DNA of 64,000 nucleotides from Charina bottae (lineage: Eukaryota > Chordata > Lepidosauria > Squamata > Charinaidae), in assembly GCA_023362775.1 (NCBI GenBank), contig JALMGJ010000016.1, positions 6,065,001-6,129,000 on the forward strand, in the 5' to 3' direction. Below, piece by piece: positions 11,023 to 21,721 of this stretch. A program made the translations under genes and the position numbers. Position 1 is the first letter of the stretch. Every line of letters begins with the position of its first letter. A model generated the notes under the pieces. That model made no database searches and was not told the origin of the DNA. It was given only the letters and a program-made list of their open reading frames with translations.

Positions 11023-12255
11023 TTATACCTAGCATATTTCACATTTGAAGCATTTCATATAAATAATTTCAATAGTTCTTAAAAGGCTGCCATAGATTAG
11101 TATTATCCCCATGATTAGAAAGTTAGTAGTTAAAGCTATGAGAATATTGGGTTGGCAAAGAATATGGTTTATTCATAGCTAAAGAAGAGTGTTATACATT
11201 ACAAAAATCCAATGTGGCTGCATAGCATCTTCTGCCAATAATGAGTACTTCAATTTAATTTTAATTAATTAATTTTTTTGCCAGGGCAGATCTGGCATGT
11301 ATCACCGAGACCTGGCTGGGCTCAGAAGGGGGGTAGCCCTTTCGTAAATGTGCCTGGCCAGGTTTCAGGTGTGGCACCAGCCGAGACACTGGGGCAGGGG
11401 AGGAGGGGTTGTCACCCGAGAGTTTATACTGGCCTTCAGGGGTGCTTCTCCTCAAGTGGCCGGCTGTGAGACCTAGTTTTTCAAGCTGGGTTCCTGAAAA
11501 CAGTTGGGAGTGTTGCTACTGTACCAGCCTCCCTCCTGGAGGCCACATCGGGGTTGGCGGTGGAGTTTCCCAGGCTTATGGTTCTGGGGGAATTCAACTT
11601 GCCGTCCCTGGGATGTGCCTCAGAAGTGGCTTGGGAGTTCATGGATACCATGGCAGCCATGGGCCTGTCCCAGATCATCCAGGACCCAACTCGAGACAGT
11701 GGTCTCACCCCGGACTTGGTTTTCTTGTCCAAACAGTGGTAATGTGATCTGAGGGGAGAGTTAGATCTGTTCCAATTGTCGTGGTCAGACCACACCTTGG
11801 TGGCCACAACTTGGTGAGATTCTCTTATGCCACCCCACTCCACAGGGAGGTAGGACCCATTTGATTGGTCTGCCCCCAGCGACTTATGGACCCGATGAGG
11901 TTTGCGAGGGAGCTGGGGGTTATACTTGAGGACCTGCTGCACAGTCCAGTGGAGGTCCTGGCCACAGCCTGGAATAGGGAGGTGGCCGGAGCCTTGGACA
12001 GGATTACGCCTGTGCAACCTCTCTTGCCATCACTCCCCATGGTTTACGGAGGAGTTGTTGGTTTTGAAGAGGGTTAAGAGATGTCTGGCATGCCACTGGA
12101 GAAAGACAAAGACTGAATAGGACCGAACACAATCTAGAGCCACTATTAAGGCCTACCTTGTGGCGGTAAGAGTGGTGAAACGTGAATATTTCTCCGTTCT
12201 TATTGCATTCGCAGAATGCCACCCAGTGGCCCTGTTTAAGATTACTTGATCTCTT

Positions 12256-12810
12256 TTGGGTCAGGTAGATTCAGTGACCCATTTACAGGACCGTTTAGAA
12301 CAGTTTTTGGAGCATCTGCAGGATAAAATCGCTCAGATCCATTCTAAGTCAGACTCTAAGTGTGAGGCACAGTCTGGGGAGATGCTGAGGGAACATACTT
12401 ACCCTGTTATCTGGGAACAGTTTGATCCTGTTGGGCCTGAGGAAATGGACAGGATCCTCCAGATTGTAAATGCCACCACATGCCATCTAGACCTGTACCC
12501 TTCCTGGCTGGTAAAATCAGCCTGGGAGGTGACTTGTGGTTGGGTCCAGGCGATGGTTAATACATCCTTGGGGGAGGGGGTATTCCCAGCTGCCTTTAAG
12601 GAGGCATTGGTGCACTCCCTTCTCAAGAAACCATCCCTGGACTCTACTATGTTGGACAATTTTCGTCCTGTCTCCCACCTTTCCTATTTGGGAAAGGTGG
12701 TTGAGAAAGTGGTGGCATTGCAACTTCAGAGGATTCTGGAGGAAACGGATTATCTTGACCCCTTTCAGTCAGGTTTCAGACCGGGATATGGGACGGAGAC
12801 TTATTGGTAG
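12256..12810 (+). pseudogene. L2 polyprotein fragment, linker and RT fingers
   Basis: A 184-codon piece of the decayed L2. It includes EHLQDKIAQIHSK, WEQFDPVGPEEMDRIL, the LLKKPSLDSTMLDNFRPVS motif of the RT fingers, LGKVVEKVVALQLQRILEETDYL, and stops just after FQSGFRPGYGTE. The matching residues in the 16-kb copy are 77-256 of its 491-codon frame, which continues into the catalytic domain. Here a frameshift ends it. Confidence 0.8.
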
Positions 12811-13350
12811 CACTTATGGATGATCTCTGGCCGGAGCGGGATGGAGGGAGTGCATCCATCCTGGCTCTCTTGGACCTGTCAGAGGCTTTTGATACCATCG
12901 ACCATAGTATTCTTTTGGGGCGGCTCAGGGAGTTGGGGGTGGGCAGTGTAGTTCTGTAGTTCCTCCAGGGCCATTCCCAATCAGTGGTGATAGGAGAGGA
13001 GAGATCTCATGCACGACCCCTCCTGTGTGGGGTGCTGCAGGGTTCAGTTTCCTCTCCTATTTAACATCTACATGAAACCACTGGGTGAGAAAATCCATCA
13101 CCATTGGATGAGCTATCATCAATATGCTGATGATACTCAAATATATATATATATCCATCCGGGGTGAAGTAAGTGATGCGGTTGCCACCCTATCTCAGTG
13201 CCTGGGGAGTGTGGGTATCTGGATGGGGAGCAACAGGCTTCAACTGAACCCTTTTAAGATGGAGTGGCTGTGGATTGATGGCACCTCAGTATCCAGGAAG
13301 TTGTCATCTTTGGTTCTGGGTGGGGTAGCAGTGCCCCATTCGGAACCAGT

Positions 13351-13857
13351 GTGGAATCTGGGGGTCCTCCTGGACTCACGACTCCTGCTCAAAGAGCAGG
13401 TGGCAGTCATGGCCAGGAGGGCCTTCATGCAGGTTGTGCGCCAGCTATGCCCTTTCCTGGATCGAGATGCCCTCTGAACAGTCACTCATGCCCTTGTCAA
13501 CTCCCATATAGACTATTGCAACATGCTGTACATGGGGCTACCCTTGAAGAGTATCCGGAAGCTTCAGCTGGTCCAGAAAGCAGCCGTGCAGACAGTTATT
13601 GGTGCCTGCATTGGGTACCAGTTTGCTTCCGGGTCCAATTCAATGTGTTGGTTTTCACCTTTAAAGCCCTACATGGCATGGGACCAGGTTATCTGATGGA
13701 CTGTCTCACCCCCATAACATCGACCCGCCCCACCCAGTCATGCAGAGAGGGCATGCTACAGACCCCATCGGCAAAGGAATTCCATCTAGCGGGGTCCAGG
13801 AGGCGAGCCTTCACTGCAGTGGTGCCCGCCCTTTGGAATATCTTGCCCCAGAGCTGA
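13351..13857 (+). pseudogene. L2 polyprotein C-terminal fragment
   Basis: A frame of 168 codons. Its second half carries LHWVPVCFRVQFNVLVFTF, KALHGMGPGYLMDCL, TRPTQSCREGMLQTPS and FHLAGSRRRAFTAVVPALW, the conserved C-terminal region of L2. Its first half is out-of-frame relative to the L2 protein. Non-functional. Confidence 0.7.
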
Positions 13858-14152
13858 GATGGGTTTCCTCGCTCCCAGCCTTCCAGAAGAATTTGAATAC
13901 CTGGTTCTGCCACCTTGCCTGGGATGGGAAAAGTAACAGTTCCTCCTGGGAGTGGCTGGCGCCATAGTGCCCTCCCTATTATTTGAGATTTTATCATCCC
14001 TTGGATTTTACACTTATTTATTCTATTTATATTGCCTGATTGTAATTTTATATTTATATGTTTTTAACTATTTATTTTATTGTAAACTGCCCAGAGTCCC
14101 CTGTTTGGGGGAGATGGGTGGTGATATAAATTTAAATAATAAATAAATACTG

Positions 14153-14175
14153 TACTGTACTGTACTGTACTGTAC
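14153..14175 (+). repeat. (ACTGT)n short tandem repeat at L2 3' end
   Basis: About four to five units of ACTGT directly after the L2 (AAAT) tail. Confidence 0.85.
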
Positions 14176-14812
14176 CAAAGTCATGATGGGTATCTATTAG
14201 TTTCAGCATTGAAGTGCTGTTGTGCTCATATATTGCTTATAGGCTCCCTACAAGCAATATGTCTAGATGGCCAGTGTAGGAAATACAATGTACTCTAATG
14301 AAGTCTTCAATCTAAAATAAGGGCTCTTTGTTCTTATGTAATATATCTTTCTTCTGATATTAGCAGTCAAATCATGTGCTTCATTAAAGGATATGTTACA
14401 GCTTTCAGAGATTCTTCAAAAACAACTCAGTAATCCATTGAGAAGTATCCTAAAATGGAGGTGAGAATACCTAGCTGAGATAAGTGAAATGTAACTTAAA
14501 CTCATGCTCAAATATCAGCTCAGTCATGAAACTCAATGGAGGACACTGACTAGTCTAAAAAATTTTCTAAAAATGAAAAATGAGGGACCATATATAATGC
14601 CATGAGTTTTCTTAAGGGAAGTCAGGATAAACATATAATAGCATACAAATACTAAGATGATGAGATAAGACAAGATAAGATATGATAATCAGTGAGATAC
14701 TGATAAGTTTTATTACACAAAAATGTCATTATTTTTATATTTTGCTCAGAAAAATAACAACCAGAAGCTCTACCTTTCTTTCTCAGCTCCAAATTATCAT
14801 AGTTATTTATTT
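14176..14812. other. Spacer between two facing L2 copies
   Basis: About 640 bp without a recognised gene, separating the two tail-to-tail L2 copies. It includes a GATAAGACAAGATAAGATATG-like imperfect repeat near 14665-14685. Confidence 0.5.
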
Positions 14813-14984
14813 ATTTATTATTTATTTATTTATTATTTGGATTTATCCCCGCCGATCTCTACCGTGGTAGACTCTGGGCGGTTTACAACCACAATATAAA
14901 AGATAAAACCTGTACATTTAAAACTACTATAAAAATAAAAAATAAAAATCCAAAAATGGTCTGTTCTTAAAAGGAGGGAAACCA

Positions 14985-15593
14985 CTAAGCCAACCACCCC
15001 CAGGAGGAACTATCATTTCCTTCACTCCAGGCACGGCGGCAGAGCCAGGTCTTCAAGGACTTCCTAAAGGCCAGGAGCGAGGGTGCCAGTCTCACCTCAG
15101 GGGGCAAGTTATCCCACAGGGCGGGTGCTATTGCAGAGAAGGCACGCCTCCTGGACCCCACTAGATGGAATTCTTTTAATGAAGGGATCCGAAGCATGCC
15201 CTCCCTGCATGATCGGGTGGGGCGGGTAGATGTGGTCGGGAGAAGACGGTCCCTCAGATACCCTGGTCCCATGCCATGTAGGGCTTTAAAGGTGATAACC
15301 AACACCTTGAATTGAATCCGGAAGCAAACTGGTACCCAATGCAGCTCACGGAGTAGCGGTGTTACATGTGCTGATCTCATAGCACCCAGAACTACCCGTG
15401 CAGCCGCATTCTGGACCAGCTGAAGCTTCCGGATACTCTTCAGTGGTAGCCCCATGTAGAGCGCAATGCAATAATCTATATGGGAGATGACAAGGGCATG
15501 AGTGACTGTTCGGAGGGCCTCCTGATCCAGGAAGGGGCACAACTGGCGCACCACCCAAAGCTGTGCAAAGGCCCTCCTGGCCACGACTGCCAC
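14985..15593 (-). pseudogene. L2 polyprotein C-terminal region (202 codons open)
   Basis: Continues the L2 protein after a frameshift: ARRAFAQLWVVRQLCPFLD, ALRTVTHALVISHIDYCIAL, LPLKSIRKLQLVQNAAARV, LHWVPVCFRIQFKVLVITF, TRPTRSCREGMLRIPS and RRRAFSAIAPALWDNLPPE, ending just upstream of the 3' UTR. The region has no known catalytic role by itself. The frame is intact, so the break near 15590 is the only lesion between RT and the natural stop. Confidence 0.85.
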
Positions 15594-16951
15594 CTGCTCT
15601 TGAGCAGGAGTCGTGAGTCCAGGAGGACCCCCAAGTTTTGCACTGAATCTAAACGGGGTAGTGCCACCCCATCCAGAGTTAAAGATGACAACTTCCTGGA
15701 AATCGAGAGGCCATCAATCCACAGCCACTCCGTCTTACCAGGGTTCAGCTGAAGCCTGTTGTGCCCCATCCAGGCCCCTACAGCCTCCAGACACTGAGAA
15801 AGAGTGTCGACTGCAACACTTACTTCACCCGGGATGGAGATGTACAACTGGGTATCATCAGTGTACTGGTGATACCTCATCCCATGGTGACGGATTATCT
15901 TACCCAGCGGCTGCATATAGATGTTAAATAGGAGAGGAGAGAGAACCGAACCCTGTGGCACCCCACACAAGAGGGGTTGAGGGTCAGATCTCTCCTCTCC
16001 TATTACCACTGATTGGGAATGGTCCTGGAGAAAGGAGGTGAACCAGCGTAAAACAACCCCGCCCACCCCCAACTCCCTGAGCCACCCCAAAAGGATACCA
16101 TGGTTGACGGTATCAAAAGCCGTTGAGAGGTCCAAGAGAGCGAGAATGGATGCACTCCCTCCATCTCGCTCCCGCCAAAGATCATCCATAAGTGCGACCA
16201 ATGCAGTCTCTGTCCCATATCCCGGCCTGAAACCTGACTGAAAGGGGTCTAGATAATCCGTTTCATCCAGAATCCTCTGGAGTTGCAGCACCACCACCTT
16301 CTCAACCACCTTTCCCAAAAAGGGAAGGTGGGAGACAGGATGAAAGTTGTTTAAAACAGTAGGGTTCAGGGAAGGCTTCTTGAGGAGGGGGTGCACCAAC
16401 GCCTTCTTGAAGTTCATCGGAAACACCCCCTCCCCCAAAGATGTATTAATCATCACCTGGACCCAACCACACGTAACCTCCTGGGCTGATTTAATGAGCC
16501 AGGAGGGACACGGGTCTAGATGGCATCTGGTGGCGTTTACAACCTGGAGGATTCTGTCTACTTCATCAGGCCCAACAGGGTCAAACTGTTCCCAGATAAC
16601 AGGGTAAGTACGTACCTCTGGCACCTCCCCAGATTGTGCCTCATGCTTAGAGTTTAACTTAGAATGAATCTGAGCGATTTTGTCCTGCAGATGCTCAGCA
16701 AACTCTTCCGACCGGCCCTGTAAATAGGTCACCGTATCTTCGCAACCCAAGAGAGATCTAGTAATCTTAAACAGGGCTGTCAGGTGGCATTCTGTGGACA
16801 CAATAAGAGCGGAGAAATATTCACTTTTCGCCGCTCTTACCGCCACAAGGTAGGCCCTAATAGCAACTCTAGATTGTGTCCAGTCAGATTCAGTGTTCTT
16901 CTTCCTCCAGCGGCGCTCCAGACGTCTCTTAAGCCTCTTCAAAACCCTCAA
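15476..16951 (-). pseudogene. L2 linker and reverse transcriptase (491 codons open)
   Basis: Longest L2 frame in the window. Order: basic segment (LKRLKRRLERRWRKK), the EHLQDKIAQIHSKL linker, LLKKPSLNPTVLNNFHPVS and LGKVVEKVVVLQLQRIL (RT fingers), FQSGFRPGYGTETALVALM, LALLDLSTAFDTVNH (motif A), GVPQGSVLSPLLFNIYMQPLG (motif B), YHQYTDDTQLYISIP (motif C), RLQLNPGKTEWLWI and LGVLLDS. Motif C is TDD instead of the usual ADD seen in the 22-kb copy. A frameshift near 15590 sends the C-terminus into another frame. It is in frame with the endonuclease piece upstream, separated by one TAG. Confidence 0.85.
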
Positions 16952-16963
16952 CTCTTCCGTGAA

Positions 16964-17626
16964 CTACGGGGAGTGACGGGTCGAATGAGGCAAGAGAGGT
17001 CGTATAGGCGCGATCTTGTCCAAGGCCTCGGCCACCTCCTTATTCCAGGCTGTGGCCAAGACCTCCACTGGACTGTGTTGCAGATCTTCAGGTATAACAC
17101 CCAGCTCCCTCTGAAACCTCATTATAAGTCCCTCTGAAACCTCATCCATAAGTCGCCGAGGGTGGACCAATCTAATAGGTCCCGCCTCCCTGCAGAGTGG
17201 GGCAGCACACGAGAGCCTCAAGGTCACCAGGGCATGGTCTGACCATGACAATGGGGACAGATGTAACTCTCCCCTCAGATAACATTGCCACTGCTCTGAC
17301 AAGAAAACCAAGTCTGGTGTGAGACCACTGTCTTGAGTCAGGTCCTGAATAATCTGCGACAGGCCCATGGCTGCCATGGTAGTCATGAACTCCTGGGCCG
17401 CTTCTGAGGCCCGTCCTAGGGATGGCAGATTGAAATACCCCAAAACCATGAGTCTGGGGAACTCCACTGTCAACCCAGAGACGGCCTCGAGCAGCTCGGG
17501 CAGAGAGGTTGCTACGCAGCAGGGAGGCTGGTACAGTAGCAACACTCCCAACTGTGCTTGGGAACCCAACCTGAAAAACAGGGTCTCACATCCGGTCACT
17601 TGTGGAGCAGCGCCCCTGGAGGCCAT
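16964..17626 (-). pseudogene. L2 endonuclease domain (C-terminal part)
   Basis: A 220-codon frame covering the back half of an APE-type endonuclease: MVLGYFNLPSLG near residue 75 (GDFN-like position, with D replaced), the SGLTPDLVFLS segment, and WSDHALVTLRLS (SDH motif) near residue 132. It ends in a TAG in the same frame as the following RT piece. In the 11.3-kb copy the same position is Trp (SPWFTEEL), so this is a single Trp-to-stop change. The N-terminal endonuclease residues are lost by truncation. Confidence 0.8.
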
Positions 17627-17640
17627 AAGAGACTCTCAGA

Positions 17641-17907
17641 TGACATAAAATAGTTCATATTTTGCCAAGGCAGCTTAAATAAGCTAGTCTCTGATTTATG
17701 TGCCTATGCTGAATCAAGTTTTATAAATAATCAATACTTTCCCTACATAATTAGTCTATATTAATATGCATGATCAAAGCATTCAGCTGATAGAGTTAAC
17801 CGCCAGCCCCCAAAAGAATCTTTGAGAAAAAGAGGGGAAAAACTATATTTCCTTTTACAGAACATATTAGTCATACAGAGGTACAAGAATTGTGTCATAT
17901 TTGTGGT
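17641..17907. other. Short spacer, homeodomain-like AT motifs
   Basis: No gene. Contains ATAATTAGTC and ATATTAATATGCATGATC; nothing firm. Confidence 0.4.
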
Positions 17908-17928
17908 TTTTGTTGTTTATTCATTCAG

Positions 17929-18667
17929 TCACTTCCGACTCTTCATGACTTCATGGACGAGCCCACACCAGAGCTTCCTGTTGGCCGTCGCCACCCCCAG
18001 CTCCCCCAAGGTCGAGTCCGTCACCTCCAGAATATCATCCATCCATCTTGCCCTTGGTCGGCCCCTCTTCCTTTTGCCTTCCACTTTCCCTAGCATCAGC
18101 ATCTTCTCCAGGTTATCCTTTCTTCTCATTATGTGGCCAAAGTACTTCAGTTTTGCTTTTAATATCACTCCCTCAAGTGAGCAGTCTGGCTTAATTTCCT
18201 GGAGTATGTAGTGGTTTGATCTTTTTGCAGTCCAAGGCACTCAGAATTTTCCTCCAACACCACAGTTCAAAAGCATCTATCTTCCTTCGCTCAGCCTTCT
18301 TTATGGTCCAGCTCTCACAGCCATAGGCTACTACGGGGAATACTATTGCTATAATTATGTGGACCTTTGTTGTCAGTATGATGTCTCTGCTCTTAACTAT
18401 TTTATTGAGATTTGTCATTGCTCTCCTCCCAAGAAGTAGATGTCTTCTGATTTCCTGGCTTCAATCAGCGTCTGCAGTAATCTCTGCGCCTAGAAATACA
18501 AAGTCTGTCACTGCCTCCATGTTTTCTCCCTCTATTTGCCAGTTATCAATCAAGCTGGTTGCCATAATCTTGGTTTTTTTGAGGTTTAACTGCAACCCAG
18601 CTTTTGCAATTTCTTCTTTCACCTTCGTCATAAGGCTCTTCAGTTCCTCCTTGCTTTCAGCCATCAA
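17929..18667 (-). pseudogene. BovB ORF C-terminal remnants
   Basis: Three broken frames (18461-18667, 18191-18418, 17929-18240) together cover the region after RT motif C to close to the stop of the BovB protein. Differences from the intact copy include SKEEL for SEEEL, FLGAEI for FLGAKI and a disrupted WTAKRSN junction. Frameshifts between pieces prevent a continuous product. Confidence 0.85.
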
Positions 18668-18944
18668 AGTGGTATCATCTGCATATCTGAGATTTTTAAT
18701 TTTTCTACCAGAGATTTTAACTCCAGCCTTGGATTCATCAAGCCAAGTACATCACATGATGTGTTCTGCGTACAGGTTGAATAGGTAGGGTGAGAGTATA
18801 CAACCCTACGATACTCCTTTCCCAATCTTAAACCAGTCTGTTGTTCCGTGCTCTGTTCTTACCATTGCTACTTGGTCATTATACAGATTCCTCAGGAGGC
18901 AGACAAGATGACTTGGTATCCCAATACCACCAAGAACTTGCTAC

Positions 18945-18978
18945 AAGTCAACTCCCATATCTATATGGGAGTTGACTT
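18945..18978. repeat. 34-bp perfect palindrome inside the BovB copy
   Basis: Arms 18945-18960 (AAGTCAACTCCCATAT) and 18963-18978 (its exact complement) with a CT centre. The two other BovB copies have unrelated sequence at this point, so the palindrome arose after insertion or during copying. Confidence 0.95.
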
Positions 18979-19036
18979 TAGAATAGTCAATAAAACAGAA
19001 ATAGATGTTTTTCTGAAACTCCCTGGCTTTCTCCAT

Positions 19037-19160
19037 TATCCAGCAGATATTGGCAATTTGTTCTCTAGTTCCTCTGCCTTTTCTAAACCCAGCTTGTACA
19101 TCTGGCAATTCTCACTCCATGAAATGAAATGAAGACAAAATTGCCAATATCCACTGGATA
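19037..19160. repeat. Inverted repeat at the 5' edge of the BovB fragment
   Basis: The 28-bp segment 19037-19064 (TATCCAGCAGATATTGGCAA...) reappears inverted, with a few mismatches, at 19133-19160 (...TTGCCAATATCCACTGGATA). The outer copy is BovB in the opposite orientation, just past the truncation point. Confidence 0.85.
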
Positions 19161-21721
19161 TTTGTATTTATTTGTACATATTTGTGTTACTTACACACAA
19201 ATTATATTAAGCCTCTCATTAATATCCTCTTCATTTTTCACGGTAGTAGAATTGCAGAATTAAGTGGATAAGAAGCGTCACACTTGAGGTTTCAAATTAT
19301 TTGGTATAGTGAAAGAGTCTGTTTTTATAGGCATGGAAACAAGGTCTAACAGCACACACTATTAACTGTATTACTCAGAATCGTATAATATTTTCTCTTT
19401 CGCCCACGAGAAGTAGGTGCATCTTTTCTCTTTTAACCACCAGAATTAGGTGCACAGATTGGAATATCATTAGAACCTCAACATGCAAGGAGAGCATGTT
19501 GCATTCCATTCCCTGCTACAACTAGAACAAACCAACAAAACATTGACCCTTTCTTCCTGTATTATTGTTAGGCTTAGAAAAAAGATAGTTCCCATTGGTC
19601 CTGGTGAGAGATTTTATTGAAGTATAATAATAGGATGACAGCAGGTGATTTTTTTTTTCTGTTGCAGTTTTGATAGAGGAAACAAGGGTTAAGTCCTTCC
19701 TTCTTGCTTACTGGGGCCTAATGGATTCCTATCTATCTTTATAATTAGTTACTCATACTGTTAAGCCTTGAGCCAATATCCCCAGTGTAAATAACTGTTT
19801 GCCTCAACTAACTAGGCATATAGAATGCATGCCTGAAATTCTGGGAGGTGTGCAACCCTCTAGTGTGTATATAAGGAAGGATGTGACACTGGATAGCTCT
19901 AGATATTTCTTTTGAAGAGGTATGTATTATGTGTATAGGATAGATTCGTACAGTGTGTTTATTTGCTTTTGTCTTTGCATGTTGAATGAACTCAGCCATT
20001 TTGGTTTCTAAACTTAACACTTAACTTAAAACTTAACTTTAACACTTAGCATATTGTGTTAATGCACCCAATGCATACCTGGTTAAGCAGGTATGATGTG
20101 AAACTTACCACATCACCCTTTGTGCTCACAGATAAAGAAGTGGATGCATTATATACCCAGTCAGATAATTAAATATGAACAAAGTAGCATAGTGTAGTGT
20201 CCATGTGAACAACTATCTTGCATGGTAGTCAACAAATTTCAAATTTGGATTCCTTAAGGATTCTGATCTTTCATACATACATAGCTAGAATTTGACAGAG
20301 GCAGTGTAATACAATGTTTATAAATAAATATGCCCTAAGCATTCTAAGGTATCTGCTCTATTTTAGCTTAATGCTTGTTTCTTTGAATTAGGCTGGAATT
20401 AGTACTTTTGCCTCAAGGCAACTAGTGGAAAACATATTCTTTCAATTTAACATATCCTGCCTATGCTCAGCTACACATTGCTTTGTGATATTCTTCCATA
20501 AATGATGTTTTGCAGAAGCAAGGTTATAGTTAGAGCAATGCAGTAGTCTTGTGAGGTTGTATTACCTTTGTAAGATGTGATGATAACAAGTCAGAATGTG
20601 GCTAAATGGGGCCTGAATAATAGAAAGTTAAGGATCTCGCTTCTTGTTTGGCAAAGCCCCTTATGTATTTTATGTCAGTACCAGAACCATTGAAGAAGCA
20701 CCACTATGTTTCCGACCACGAGAAACCTTATATTTTCATCAAAAAATCCAAAACAAGTCAAGCCTGTTAACATCCAGAACCATGAAACAAAATAAGAAGT
20801 CACACTTTTAAATCTTCCCAGGATTTTGAAGGTATAAATGTTCCAGGGGAGTTTAAAGTTGTCAATTTGAGAGAATGAGAGAAAGAGAAAGAGAGAGGGA
20901 GAGAGGGAGAGAGGGAGAGAGGGAGAGAAAGATGCCTAAGCCAATTAATTGTCTCATATGTAATGTGCATCAACTGTAAGTTATTAATGATAGAAACAGG
21001 ACTGGGTTAATTGTTATGCTGAGAAAGCCACAGAATAGGGACCTGATTTCCCTAGAGCTCCACTACAGTTTAATTGTCAGAGACTATCTCTTATTTTCCA
21101 CTTTGGGTTCTTTTTGAGATCTCATATTAGAATACCACAGTATCTGATAATCTAGTGTGATGTGGGCTTCTAATATGAAATCTCTAAAAGAATCTATCCC
21201 TATTCAGGTTTTATAAAGTCAAGAAAACTCATCATGTGACAATTCCTGATAATCCCTTCTCATAGGCAACAGTGCTCATATAACCTCAGTCTGCAGAAGG
21301 ACATTCCTCATACATGCAGCTGTACACTTTGGTTTCCTGACCAGCTGGGGCCCTGATAATATACTGCATGCAGATTGAACATCTTGCTTGTGCGGGTCAT
21401 AGTACCATGTTGTGTGGCCTTTGATATGATTATTTAAGGTAGATCATTAATCAGCTTGTATTGGTTAGTTGTATGCTCTTACTTTTAACTATCTGTCACC
21501 TTAAAACAGGTTTCCCTACTAATATGCAAAACTTATTGCAAGTGATACCATTTTTCTGATATTTCAGCAGTGTATTTCCATATAAGGTATATTGCCCCAT
21601 TAGAAATTCATCCAGTTCCATGGGCTTGTTCTGCCAAGTGTCCAAGCAGTGATCAGGTGCTCAGACAATTGGTTCTTTTAGATCCAGAGACAATAAGAAC
21701 ACCAATGAATAAAGATAATTT
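19161..21721. other. No gene recognised
   Basis: AT-rich sequence without supportable genes. A (GA/GAGAGG)n purine tract lies at about 20870-20932. A short frame at 19808-20020 has no recognisable features. Confidence 0.5.
20870..20932 (+). repeat. (GAGAGG)n purine-rich repeat
   Basis: GAGAAAGAGAAAGAGAGAGG followed by several GAGAGG units. Confidence 0.85.

Larger units (their letters stand above)
11280..14152 (+). mobile_element. L2-clade LINE, nearly full coding length, decayed
   Basis: A plus-strand L2 copy starts in the endonuclease domain (LACITETWLG-like, from 11280) and runs through reverse transcriptase to the squamate L2 tail (CTGCCCAGAGTCCCCTGTTT near 14088-14107, then an (AAAT)-type tail). 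Coding sense is scattered over all three frames: endonuclease segments at 11400-12077; the FTEEL..LKR linker near 12043; a 184-codon piece at 12256-12810 ending FQSGFRPGYGTE; then LALLDLSEAFDTIDH-like, GV.QGSV and YQYADD-like motifs; and a C-terminal segment with LCPFLDRDAL, FTFKALHGMGPGYL and SCREGML to 13857. Many frameshifts and stops make it a pseudogene. It faces a second L2 copy at 14813-17640. Confidence 0.9.
14813..17640 (-). mobile_element. L2-clade LINE, long and comparatively well preserved
   Basis: A minus-strand L2 of about 2.8 kb with the (TTTA)n/CCGCC..CTCTGGGCGG tail at its 3' end near 14813-14890. It starts within the endonuclease (GCCTCCAGGGGCGCTGCTCC near 17600-17625), so it is truncated about 135 bp further in than the 11.3-kb copy. 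Coding capacity is nearly continuous: one in-frame TAG and one frameshift separate three long pieces. No clear target duplication was seen. Confidence 0.9.
17908..19130 (-). mobile_element. BovB (RTE) LINE, 5' truncated
   Basis: A minus-strand BovB 3' fragment of about 1.2 kb. It ends at AATAAACAACA (17907-17922) like the full copy at 24.1 kb and starts at a position corresponding to about residue 610 of that copy. Recognisable protein pieces: DTTLMAESKEELKSLMTKVK with NLKKTKIMATSLIDNWQIEG (18461-18667); YGCESWTIKKAERRKIDAFELWCWRKIL (18191-18418); KYFGHIMRRKDNLEKMLMLG with GKRKRGRPRARWMDDIL (17929-18240). About 27 bp of the ancestral sequence has been replaced by a perfect palindrome at 18945-18978. 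Non-functional. Confidence 0.9.
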
